Below, piece by piece: positions 52,801 through 60,864 of a stretch of DNA of 64,000 bases (positions within the stretch are counted from its first letter, which is position 1; the number at the start of each line of letters is the position of its first letter). The stretch covers positions 62,001-126,000 of the forward strand of contig NZ_BKDJ01000004.1 in NCBI RefSeq assembly GCF_008580665.1, read 5' to 3'. Below the pieces are notes generated by a model. That model was not told the DNA's origin, did no database searches, and saw nothing but the letters and a program-made list of their open reading frames with translations. Source of the DNA: Zafaria cholistanensis. Its GTDB lineage: Bacteria; Actinomycetota; Actinomycetes; Actinomycetales; Micrococcaceae. A program made the position numbers and the translations under genes.

Positions 52801-53862
52801 CTAGTGCAATCCAAGGTGGAACAGCAGCGCCACCAGGAAGTCCTCGGGGAACTCCAGGTGCGGCGAATGGCCGCATCCGGGCAACAGGACCTCACGCACG
52901 GCCCCGCCGCGTTCCCGGTAGCGGGAGAGAACGGCGCGGGTCTGGGCCACCATGGGCTGTGGCGGCGCCTCCTCCTCCCCCGGCCAGCCTTCGGCAACCC
53001 CGAGCCTGCCCAGCTGGTTGATGTCGAGGAGCGAGGCATCGGAGACGACGGCGTCCGAGTCGCCGTGGATCCACAGGATCGGCGGCTTCGGTTCCACCTC
53101 CACGATCGGGGAGACGTTAAAGTGTGCCGGGGCCAGCGCATTGAGCACCCCGCGGTTGCCGGGGGCGAAGCCCGGCCAATGCTCCGAGGGCCTCGAATCG
53201 CCCGGATAGTTGGCCTCTCCGGTAGCGGTGGAAAGCATGGCCTCAAGCCACGCATCCTCCCGCCCGGAGGAAAAGCCGGCATGGACGTAGAGGGTGCGGT
53301 AGACGGCCCGCGGAGAGGTGGGCGCCTCCTCGGTGTGGTCGCCGGCGGCCAGCCGCGCGACGAAGTCCGGGTTCACGCCCCCGGCGCCCGTGCCGGCATC
53401 GTCCTCCGTCAGCCGCCGCCCTTCGGGACCCGCGGTGCCGCCGAAGCCGTAGGGGGAAACCGGGGCCACCAGGGACAGGGTGGAGACGGCATGGTCCAAA
53501 ACGTACTGCATCGCCACTCCTCCGCCCAGGTCCCAGCCCACCAGGTGCGGCGCCTCGACGCCCAGGGCAAGGAGGACCTCCGCGAGGTCATCGCTGAAGT
53601 CGCGCACCCCGCGGGTCGCGTCCACCGGGGCGGTGTCCGATCCGCCAAACCCCCGCAGGTCCACCGCGAGGGCGCGGCAGGGACCGGGCAGGGCCAGCAT
53701 CGCGTCCTGCCACACCAGCGAGGAGGACAGGTTTCCATGGACGAAGACTACGGGCATGCCGTCCGGGTCGTCGCCGCCACGTTCGAGCACATTGGCGATC
53801 AGCCGGTCCGTCGGGACCCGGCGGGCCCTGATCCCCCTGAGAAGGTGCTCCTGCAACCCCAT
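52801..53862 (-). CDS. Alpha/beta-hydrolase with Asp nucleophile (epoxide-hydrolase/dehalogenase type)
   Basis: 353 residues. HGN oxyanion loop (FVHGNLSSSLVWQD) and a nucleophile elbow GWDLGG, in which Asp takes the serine place. The acid lies in HGDSDAVVSD and the His in GCGHSPHLEFPEDF. A lid insert (about 150-240) is present. Asp nucleophiles define epoxide hydrolases and haloalkane dehalogenases; the substrate is unknown. Confidence 0.78.
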   Translation of the reverse strand: MGLQEHLLRGIRARRVPTDRLIANVLERGGDDPDGMPVVFVHGNLSSSLVWQDAMLALPGPCRALAVDLRGFGGSDTAPVDATRGVRDFSDDLAEVLLALGVEAPHLVGWDLGGGVAMQYVLDHAVSTLSLVAPVSPYGFGGTAGPEGRRLTEDDAGTGAGGVNPDFVARLAAGDHTEEAPTSPRAVYRTLYVHAGFSSGREDAWLEAMLSTATGEANYPGDSRPSEHWPGFAPGNRGVLNALAPAHFNVSPIVEVEPKPPILWIHGDSDAVVSDASLLDINQLGRLGVAEGWPGEEEAPPQPMVAQTRAVLSRYRERGGAVREVLLPGCGHSPHLEFPEDFLVALLFHLGLH

Positions 53863-54053
53863 GGGTTCCCCCTGCCTAGCGGCCCGGCGGGTCGATGCGG
53901 GCCGCGCCGGGCCCTGTCCCGCCCCCCGCGTGGGGGCCCACTGCACCCACTGTAAGGTGCCGGACCACCCCCTGACCAGTGGTGTTCCGGGCCAGGGGTG
54001 TTCCGGGCCCGTCCGCCGCCGCGCCGCCGGAACTAGTCCCGGCCCAGGTCCGA

Positions 54054-54095
54054 GTCCAGGTCCAGGTCTAGGTCTAGGTCTAGGTCTAGGTCTAG
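54054..54095 (-). repeat. 6-bp repeat carrying five in-frame stop codons after metX
   Basis: Seven hexamer units, two GTCCAG and five GTCTAG (plus strand), at the 3' end of metX. On the coding strand they read TAG-ACC five times in frame, then TGG-ACC. Confidence 0.95.
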
Positions 54096-55261
54096 GTGAA
54101 GATTTCGGCCCGGAGGGCCCCGTCGAGCTGCTCGATGTCGGTGAGGAAGCCGTCGTGGCCGATCGGCGAGGTGATGTAGTGGACCGGCGGGGTGGACGGC
54201 AGCAGGCGGGCCAGGCGCTCGGACTGCTCGGGCCAGTAGAGGCGGTCGCTGTCCACCGCGGCGACGAAAAACCGCACGCCGGAGAGCCTGGACAGCGCGG
54301 CCTGCGCGCCGCCCCTGCCGCGGCCGACGTCGTGGGACATCAGGGCCTCGGTGAGGACGATGTAGCTGTTGGCGTCGAAGCGGCCCACCAGCTTGGAGGC
54401 CTGGTGGTCCAGGTAGCTTTCCACCTGGTAGCGGCCGCGGTCGTAACCGGCGGAACCGAACGGGTCCTCCGCATGCTGCGCCTGGCGTCCGAAACGCAGG
54501 TCCATCTCCGGTTCGGAGCGGTAGGTGATGTGGGCGAGGCGCCGGGCGATGCCGAGCCCCTCGACCGGCCCGGGCGCGGGCGTGCCGTCGGGGCCGGTGG
54601 CGCCGTAATAATCCCCGCCGCGGAACTGCGGGTCCAGCCGGATCGACTGGGTCTGGATCTGCGCGAACGCAATCTGCTCCGCGGTGGATTCGGCGCAGGC
54701 GGCGATGACCACGCAGTTGCCCACCCGGTCCGGGAACTCGGCTGCCCATTCAAGGGCGCGCGCCCCTCCCATGGAGCCACCGATCACGGTGTGCCACCGC
54801 CGGATCCCCAGGGCGTCGGCGAGGCGGGCCTCGACGCGGACGCCATCGCGGATCGTGGTGAACGGAAAGCGGGAACCGAGGGGACGGCCCGCCTGGTCCG
54901 GGGTGGACGGGCCGGTGGTGCCGTAGCAGCCGCCCAGGATGTTTGGCGCGACGACGAAGAACCGGTCGGTGTCGATCGTCTTGCCGGGTCCCACGAATCC
55001 GTCCCACCAGCCCGGGGTGTCGCTGTCGCCCCGGGCCACGTGGGTGTCACCGGTCAGGGCGTGCTCCAGCAGGACGGCGTTGGACCCGTCCCGGTTGAGC
55101 TCTCCCCAGGTCTCGTACCCGATCACAATTTCCGGGAGGTAGCCCCCGGTCTCGAAGGAGTACGGACCCGTCCGGAATTGGCGGAGCACGCCGTCGGGCC
55201 CATGCCCCACGGCGTGCCGCCACTCCGTCTGCCCGGAGGTTACGTCGAAATCGATGCTCAC
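54092..55261 (-). CDS. metX: Homoserine O-acetyltransferase
   Basis: Acetylates homoserine with acetyl-CoA, the first committed step to methionine. 389 residues of the alpha/beta-hydrolase MetX family: ALTGDTHVARG, nucleophile elbow GGSMGGARALEWA, DSDRLYWPEQ and the C-terminal SPIGHDGFLTD with its catalytic His. The start overlaps the metY stop (ATGA). Both are behind the SAM-IV riboswitch. Confidence 0.95.
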   Translation of the reverse strand: MSIDFDVTSGQTEWRHAVGHGPDGVLRQFRTGPYSFETGGYLPEIVIGYETWGELNRDGSNAVLLEHALTGDTHVARGDSDTPGWWDGFVGPGKTIDTDRFFVVAPNILGGCYGTTGPSTPDQAGRPLGSRFPFTTIRDGVRVEARLADALGIRRWHTVIGGSMGGARALEWAAEFPDRVGNCVVIAACAESTAEQIAFAQIQTQSIRLDPQFRGGDYYGATGPDGTPAPGPVEGLGIARRLAHITYRSEPEMDLRFGRQAQHAEDPFGSAGYDRGRYQVESYLDHQASKLVGRFDANSYIVLTEALMSHDVGRGRGGAQAALSRLSGVRFFVAAVDSDRLYWPEQSERLARLLPSTPPVHYITSPIGHDGFLTDIEQLDGALRAEIFT

Positions 55262-56604
55262 TTCACCGCCTGGAGGGCGGATCCCGGTTCCTTGGCGGCC
55301 TGCCGGAAGCCGCCTTCAAGATCCGCAATGATGTCGTCAATGTGTTCGATGCCCACCGCCAGCCGGACCAGGCCCGGGCTGACCCCGGCCGCTGCCCGCT
55401 CGGCGTCGGTGAGCTGCGCGTGGGTGGTGGACCATGGGTGGATCACCAGGGACCGCACGTCGCCGACGTTCGCCACGTGCGAGTGCAGTTCCAGGGCATC
55501 CACGAACGCCTGCCCGGCGGCGGCTCCGCCGTCGAGTTCAAAGGCCACGATGGCGCCGGTGCCGCGCGGGCCGTACTTGCGGCCGCGCTCGAACCATGGG
55601 CTGGAGGGCAGGCCTGCATAGGCCACCGACCTCACCTGCGGGTGGGCCTCGAGCCATTCGGCGACCTTCAGGGCGTTGGCGACATGGCGCTCCACCCGCA
55701 GGCTCAGGGTTTCCAGGCCCTGGCCGATCAGGAACGCGTTCAGCGGCGCCACGGAGGAGCCGAGGTCGCGCAGCAGCTGCACGCGGGCCTTGAGGATGTA
55801 GGCGAGGTTGGCCCCGAGGATTCCGTCCACTCCCAGGTCGCGGGCGAAGACCAGGCCGTTGTAGGATTCGTCCGGGGTGTTGAAGCCCGGGAAACGCTGC
55901 GGGTCCCGCCCGTAGTCGAACCGTCCGGAGTCCACGATGACTCCCGCGATCGCCGTGCCGTGGCCGCCGAGGTACTTGGTGGCCGAGTGCACCACGACGT
56001 CCGCGCCCCATTCGATGGGCCGGATCAGGTACGGGGTGGCCAGGGTGTTGTCCACGATCAGCGGAACGCCGGCCTCATGGGCGGCGGCGCTGACACCCTC
56101 GATGTCCAGCACGTCCTGGCGCGGATTGGAAACGACCTCGCCAAAGAATGCCTTGGTGTTCGGACGCACGGCCGCGCGCCACTGCCCCAGGTCGTCGGGG
56201 TCGGCCACGAAAGTGGCCTCGATGCCCAGCTTGCGGAGGGTGTGCTTGAACAGGTTCTGGGTCCCGCCGTACAGGCTGGGGCTGGCGACGATGTGGTCGC
56301 CGGCCTCGGCCACGTTCAGGATCGCGAAGGTGGTGGCCGCCTGGCCGGAGGCCAGCAGCAGCGCCCCCACGCCGCCTTCGAGGTCGGCGATGCGGTTCTC
56401 CACGGCCTCCTGGGTGGGGTTGCCGATGCGGGTGTAGATCGGCGCCAGTTCCTGCAGCGCGAAGCGGGCGGCAGCGCTTTCCGCGCTGGGGAACACGAAG
56501 GAGGTGGTCTGGTAGATCGGCAGGGCCCGCGCCCCGGTGGCTCCGTCGGGAACCTGCCCGGCGTGGATCTGGCGGGTTTCGAAAGACCAAGTGTTGCTCG
56601 ACAT
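55258..56604 (-). CDS. metY: O-acetylhomoserine sulfhydrylase
   Basis: PLP enzyme (Cys/Met-metabolism family) forming homocysteine from O-acetylhomoserine and sulfide; 448 residues. Starts MSSNTWSFETRQIHAGQVPD, PLP lysine in VHSATKYLGGHGT, and ASPSLYGGTQNLF for cofactor phosphate binding. ATG at 56604 has AGAGGGGAAG upstream. First gene of metYX. Confidence 0.95.
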   Translation of the reverse strand: MSSNTWSFETRQIHAGQVPDGATGARALPIYQTTSFVFPSAESAAARFALQELAPIYTRIGNPTQEAVENRIADLEGGVGALLLASGQAATTFAILNVAEAGDHIVASPSLYGGTQNLFKHTLRKLGIEATFVADPDDLGQWRAAVRPNTKAFFGEVVSNPRQDVLDIEGVSAAAHEAGVPLIVDNTLATPYLIRPIEWGADVVVHSATKYLGGHGTAIAGVIVDSGRFDYGRDPQRFPGFNTPDESYNGLVFARDLGVDGILGANLAYILKARVQLLRDLGSSVAPLNAFLIGQGLETLSLRVERHVANALKVAEWLEAHPQVRSVAYAGLPSSPWFERGRKYGPRGTGAIVAFELDGGAAAGQAFVDALELHSHVANVGDVRSLVIHPWSTTHAQLTDAERAAAGVSPGLVRLAVGIEHIDDIIADLEGGFRQAAKEPGSALQAVK

Positions 56605-56674
56605 GTTTCTTCCCCTCTGACTGGGGGTCCTCCCCGGCTGCGCGGAAGCACGGGCCGTGCCTCCGCCGGGATGT

Positions 56675-56791
56675 GACCCGCGCTTGTCCCGTGTCCTGCT
56701 GGCACGGGGCCTGGTCTTCACCCGGGGCACCCCACCGCGAGTGGAGGGTTGCCGGCCAGCAAACCGGGGTTTAGCGCTGGCACTCATGACC
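56675..56791 (-). promoter_or_regulatory. SAM-IV riboswitch upstream of metYX
   Basis: Minus-strand RNA reads GGTCATGAGTGCCAGCG, CCCCGGTTTGCTGGCCGGCA, ACCCTCC, GGTGGGGTGCCCCGGGTGA and GACCAGG, then a 3' hairpin and ACAAGCGCGGGTC, block for block the actinobacterial SAM-IV aptamer. It is about 117 nt, ending 70 bp before metY. Confidence 0.93.
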
Positions 56792-56944
56792 TTGGTTCCA
56801 AGTCTTGCGAAGCCCCGCCGGTCCCGCAACTATGTGTCCGCTTGTGTCAACCCTCCGCCGGGCCCCACTACCCCGTCTGGGGTCCGGGCGCACGTTAGGA
56901 ATACCTAAGTCGAGACGTGAATCACAAAGTGCCATGATGGGCCC

Positions 56945-57589
56945 ATGATGAGGCTGGACCATGTTTCTTACGCGTGCGGTCCCGACGGGTTGGCTGCCAC
57001 AGCCGCCCGCATCGGCGAGACCTTGGGGCTCGAGTACGTCAAGGGCGGAGTCCATCCGCGCTTCGGCACTCGAAACGTCATTTTTCCATTGCAGAACGGC
57101 CAATACCTGGAGGTCGTGGAGGTGCTCAACCACCCGGCCTCGGACAAAGCGCCCTTCGGGCAGGCCGTGCGGGCCCGCTCTGAACTGGGCGGGGGCTGGA
57201 TGGGGTGGTGCGTTGCGGTGGACGACCTTGCCCCGTTCGAGGAGCGGCTGGGCCGCCAGTCCGTGCCGGGCAACCGGAAGTTCCCCGACGGTCGTGAATT
57301 GACCTGGCAGCAGATCGGCATCAACGGCCTGATCGCCGACCCGCAGGTCCCCTACATGCTGCGCTGGGACGAGGGCACCGAGGACCTGCACCCGTCCAAG
57401 GCGCTGGACCCGAAGGGCCGGATCTCCAAGATCACCATCGCCGGGTCCCGGGACCGTGTCCGCGACTGGCTGGGCCAGCCCGAGCAGTCCCCGGTGGGCG
57501 ACGTGGAGGTCGTGTGGCAGTCCCCCAACGGGAACCCGGGCATCCTCTGCGTCACCTTCACGACTCCCAAGGGCGAGGTCGAGCTTTAG
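56945..57589 (+). CDS. VOC/glyoxalase-like domain protein
   Basis: 214 residues with a glyoxalase-I-like beta-alpha-beta fold: MMRLDHVSYACGPDGLAATA with a possible metal His, then NVIFPLQNGQYLEVVEVLNH. No full metal site can be confirmed. It is transcribed away from metYX; a TTAGG-AATA-CCTAA palindrome (56895-56908) lies 36 bp before it. Confidence 0.7.
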   Translation: MMRLDHVSYACGPDGLAATAARIGETLGLEYVKGGVHPRFGTRNVIFPLQNGQYLEVVEVLNHPASDKAPFGQAVRARSELGGGWMGWCVAVDDLAPFEERLGRQSVPGNRKFPDGRELTWQQIGINGLIADPQVPYMLRWDEGTEDLHPSKALDPKGRISKITIAGSRDRVRDWLGQPEQSPVGDVEVVWQSPNGNPGILCVTFTTPKGEVEL

Positions 57590-57694
57590 GCCGGCGGCCA
57601 CTCCCCCACACACAGGCACCGCAACAGCGCCGCCTGCACACCATCACCACCTGCATCACAGCACCTGGCCTGCACCACAGCATCTTCCGGCAGC

Positions 57695-57728
57695 ACGACG
57701 GCGGCACCCACCCGGGTGCCGCCGTCGT
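57695..57728. terminator. Bidirectional terminator between VOC and CPBP genes
   Basis: Perfect 15-bp inverted repeat ACGACGGCGGCACCC/GGGTGCCGCCGTCGT with a 4-base loop, between two convergent genes and followed by CGTCTT. Confidence 0.88.
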
Positions 57729-57832
57729 CGTCTTGGGGGCGCCCTTGCACGGCGCTGGTCCCCCGCCTCCCGCGTCCCCCGGTTCCGGCGCAGGGCCGGT
57801 ACCCCTGCGCCGGAAGCCCCCGTACCGGGAGT

Positions 57833-58714
57833 TCAGGTGCCCAGGCCAATGGCCGGGCCAAAGAGGGCGAAGCCCACGAACCCCGCCGCATCCAGCAGGG
57901 CGTGCGCGATCACCAGCGGCATTACCCGCCGGGTCTTCAGGTACACCCATCCGAACACCAGGCCCATCGCGAAGTTGCCCAGGAACGGGCCGACCCCCTG
58001 GTAAAGGTGGTAGCTGCCGCGCAGGACGGCGCTGGCGACCAGCACCTGCCAGGTTCCCCAGCCCAGGCGGGGCAGCCGTTCGAACAGGTACCCGACCACG
58101 ATCACCTCCTCGAGGATCCCGTGGCGCACCGCCGAGAGCAGCAGGACCGGCACCGTCCACCAGTACGGGTCCAGCGCCGCCGGGACGATCGCCGTGGTGA
58201 CGCCCAGCGCCCGCCCGGCCGCGTACACCCCCAGCGTTCCCGCGCCCATCGCCGCGAACAACCCAACGCCCAGCCCGGCGTCGCGCCACGGGCGGCGGGC
58301 GTCCAGCCCGAGCCGGCGGAACGGATTCCCGCCGGGGACCTGCCGGAGCAGGAAGAACACCAGCACAACCGGCACCAGGGCGAAGAAGATGTCCAGCAGC
58401 TGGTACGCGAGGTCGAAGTACTCGCGGGGATTGAGGCTGTTGTTCAGGGTGGTCGTCTGCCCGGCCAGCGGCGCGCGCGTGGCCTTGTCCAGCAGGCTCA
58501 CCACCGAATACGCCGCGGACTGGCCCAGGGACAGCCCCAGCACCAACCCGACCTCGGCCCACAGGAACCTTCGGGACGGGGGGACGGACGGCACCGTCCG
58601 CGCCGGTGAGCCCGGCCCCGGCGCGCGGGCGTCCGGGAAATTCGCGCCGGGATCCGCGCCGGGATCCGCGCCGGGACCTGCACTGGGGTGCGCGCCGGGA
58701 TCTGCACTGCTCAT
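57833..58714 (-). CDS. CPBP-family intramembrane protease
   Basis: 293 residues, about eight membrane helices. Motif 1 is ILEEVIVVGYLFERL (Glu-Glu pair present; the usual following Arg is displaced), motif 2 LRGSYHLYQG with His, and motif 3 IAHALLD with His. The N-terminal 40 residues are a disordered Asp-Pro-Gly-Ala repeat. The substrate is unknown. Confidence 0.82.
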   Translation of the reverse strand: MSSADPGAHPSAGPGADPGADPGANFPDARAPGPGSPARTVPSVPPSRRFLWAEVGLVLGLSLGQSAAYSVVSLLDKATRAPLAGQTTTLNNSLNPREYFDLAYQLLDIFFALVPVVLVFFLLRQVPGGNPFRRLGLDARRPWRDAGLGVGLFAAMGAGTLGVYAAGRALGVTTAIVPAALDPYWWTVPVLLLSAVRHGILEEVIVVGYLFERLPRLGWGTWQVLVASAVLRGSYHLYQGVGPFLGNFAMGLVFGWVYLKTRRVMPLVIAHALLDAAGFVGFALFGPAIGLGT

Positions 58715-58842
58715 GCGCCCGATCCTAGCCAAACGGTCCGGGTGACCGGGAAGGACCCCCTTTCCAGCGCGCTTTCCACCACGCCCGGGCGGCGGCTTTC
58801 CGGGTGGCCCGGCCCGGAAAACGCCGCTTGGGACGGAAAACG

Positions 58843-58893
58843 CCGTCCGGGTTCCGTGACATGGCGGGGCCAAGGCACGGAAACCCGGACGGC
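58843..58893 (-). terminator. Hairpin after tpx
   Basis: CGTCCGGGTTCCGTG pairs with CACGGAAACCCGGACG (one bulge) around a 20-base loop, 38 bp after the tpx stop on the minus strand. Confidence 0.6.
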
Positions 58894-58930
58894 GCGGAAT
58901 CCGGACGGCGTCGGGCCCGGGAGGCCGGGG

Positions 58931-59428
58931 CTAGTTCAGTGCGGCGAGCGCGGCGTTGTAGTCCGGTTCCTGGCCGATCTCCGGAACCAGTTCGGAGTGC
59001 AGGACGGTGCCGTCGGTGTCGACCACCACCACGGAGCGGGCGTTCAGCCCGGCGAGCGGACCGTCGGCCATCTTTACGCCATAGTCCTCGCCGAAGCTGG
59101 AGCGGAAGGTGGAGGCGGCGACGACGTTCTCGATGCCCTCGGCGCCGCAGAAGCGGCCCAGCGCGAACGGCAGGTCGGCGGAGACGCACACGACGGTTGC
59201 ATCCTCCAGGCCGGCGGCCAGTTCGTTGAACTTGCGCACGCTGGCGGCGCAGACGCCGGTGTCGATGCTCGGGAAGATATTGAGCACCACCCGGCGCCCG
59301 GAAAGCTCGGCGCTGGCCACGTCGGACAGGTCTGCACCGGTCAGCGTGAAGTCGGGGGCTGCGGCGCCCTGCGCGGGCAGGTCGCCAATGGTCTGGACGG
59401 GGGTACCCCGGAATGCGGTATTAGCCAT
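58931..59428 (-). CDS. tpx: Thiol peroxidase (Tpx, atypical 2-Cys peroxiredoxin)
   Basis: 165 residues, the usual length. Peroxidatic Cys in [14 protein letters not shown] (near residue 60) and resolving Cys in [13 protein letters not shown] (near residue 94). Reduces hydrogen peroxide and alkyl peroxides with thioredoxin. Confidence 0.95.
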   Translation of the reverse strand: MANTAFRGTPVQTIGDLPAQGAAAPDFTLTGADLSDVASAELSGRRVVLNIFPSIDTGVCAASVRKFNELAAGLEDATVVCVSADLPFALGRFCGAEGIENVVAASTFRSSFGEDYGVKMADGPLAGLNARSVVVVDTDGTVLHSELVPEIGQEPDYNAALAALN

Positions 59429-59563
59429 GTCTCCTGTCTACCACGCGCAGGCCGGCGCGAATTGCACCGCGGCCCCGATCCCCGCCATTTGACGCTGCCG
59501 AACCGGCGGATTGCCGGCGGCACCCAGACCCTGCCGGCCCAGACGAAGGCCGCCGGCGCGGCC

Positions 59564-60175
59564 CTACGGCCGGTCGCTGCGGGCAACCTCGAACCCGGCC
59601 TGCGCGTAGGGTGCCTGCCCGGCAGCCAGCATGCGCACGAACTCGCCGATCTTCCGTTCCCGGGTCTGAGCCTTTTTGACGGCGTGCAGCCGGTAGTAGA
59701 TCGCATACCGGTTGGCCGCGTTTAACCGCCCATAGGCCTCTCGTGCCGACGGGACGGCATCCAGTGCGTCAAGGAATTCCGGCGGCGGTTCGGCCGCCGA
59801 GGACCCGGCGTAGGCCGCCTCCCAGCGGCCGTCAGCCTTCGCAGCCTCGACCGCCGCCACGCCTTCGGGACGCATCAGCCCCTCCGCCGACAGCCTTTCC
59901 ACCCGCTCCACGTTCTTTGCGGACCACCTGCCGGACCGGGTGCGGGGCGTGAAGCGCAGTCGGTAGGTGCCCCCGTCCCTGCCGGACAGCTGCCCATCGA
60001 TCCACCCGAAGCACAACGCCTCCAGCACCGCGTCCTCGTAGGCCAGGGTGGTGGCGGTGCCGCCCTTCTTGTGCAGAACCAACCACACACCGGGGCTGCC
60101 GGCATGGTGTTCCTCAAGCCAGGCGCGCCAGGCGGCAGCATCGGGAACCAGCAGTTCGGGCAGTGGGGTGGCCAT
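59564..60175 (-). CDS. YdeI/OmpD-associated family protein
   Basis: 203 residues. Family markers are GVWLVLHKKGG, LCFGWIDGQ, and RFTPRTRSGRWSAKN; the C-terminus has ERKIGEFVRMLAAGQAPYAQ. The function of this family is poorly known; relatives are cytoplasmic. Confidence 0.78.
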   Translation of the reverse strand: MATPLPELLVPDAAAWRAWLEEHHAGSPGVWLVLHKKGGTATTLAYEDAVLEALCFGWIDGQLSGRDGGTYRLRFTPRTRSGRWSAKNVERVERLSAEGLMRPEGVAAVEAAKADGRWEAAYAGSSAAEPPPEFLDALDAVPSAREAYGRLNAANRYAIYYRLHAVKKAQTRERKIGEFVRMLAAGQAPYAQAGFEVARSDRP

Positions 60176-60260
60176 GTGCCCAGTCCAGCAGAATCTCTTT
60201 CCCGGATCCAGCCCGCGCCCTGGCGCCGTCGGTGACCTCCCCGCACCGGGAACTGATCCG

Positions 60261-60510
60261 AGGAAGGTGCCTGATGCAGCCGGAGAACAACGGCGTGACA
60301 GAAGATCAGGAAAAGGTTCTGGGTGTGCTCAGGACCCAGCTGAAGCAGGCGCATGAGGAGGCAAGGTCCACGCCCTCCGAGGCTGGCCCGGTGGGAGTTG
60401 GAGACCGTCAAGAGAGAGAACCCCTTTGCCTGCCTGCACCCGGATTGCCGGTGCGAGAACTCCAGCCCCAGCCCGCATACCGGCAGCAGATGCTCCACCT
60501 GGGGCTGCGG
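60261..60510 (+). other. Possible small or broken gene with a good ribosome site
   Basis: ATG at 60274 has AGGAAGG 6 bases upstream and opens MQPENNGVTEDQEKVLGVLR, a plausible helical N-terminus. The frame then merges into antisense shadow with no stop. The neighbouring frame shows RWELETVKRENPFACLHPDC with several Cys, as if one frameshift (near 60390) split one gene. I do not recognise it. Confidence 0.35.
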
Positions 60511-60513
60511 CCG

Positions 60514-60792
60514 AGTGTTGCGTGCCCAGTGCAGCAGGTTCGCCAGTGCGCTGCCGCCGGCAGCGACGTTCTGGCGAGGTTCCCCGAAGTTGTTCTCGCC
60601 GCCGGAGTGGGTGCCCACGACATGGAGGGATCCGCTGAACCACGCGAAAACCGGCGCGCCGCTCTGTCCGCCCTCGGTGTCCGCCTGATACTCCAGCTCG
60701 ACGCCGGCACCTTCCGTGAAGCGGGCGGCCAGCGCCTCCCACCGGCATCGGCCTGTTCGGCCAGATCCTGGCAGCCCGTGGACCCGGCCGCC
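60514..60792 (-). pseudogene. Remnant of a V8/trypsin-like serine protease
   Basis: Between an in-frame stop (60793-60795) and about 60514 the minus strand reads ELEYQADTEGGQSGAPVFAW then HVVGTHSGG and ALANLLHWARN, the C-terminal part of a glutamyl-endopeptidase-type protease with its nucleophile Ser in GGQSG. The first two thirds (signal, His and Asp of the triad) are missing, and no start or natural stop is seen. Confidence 0.65.
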
Positions 60793-60864
60793 TCAGCCAG
60801 GAAAATTGGCCGGGCGTTATCGGGGTCCTGTCATTCGAGCCTGGCACCGACACGGGAACACCTC

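Noticed and set aside
56895-56908. IdeR/DtxR iron box upstream of the VOC gene
   Set aside because: TTAGG/CCTAA half-sites are present but separated by 4 bp instead of the 9 bp of the IdeR consensus.
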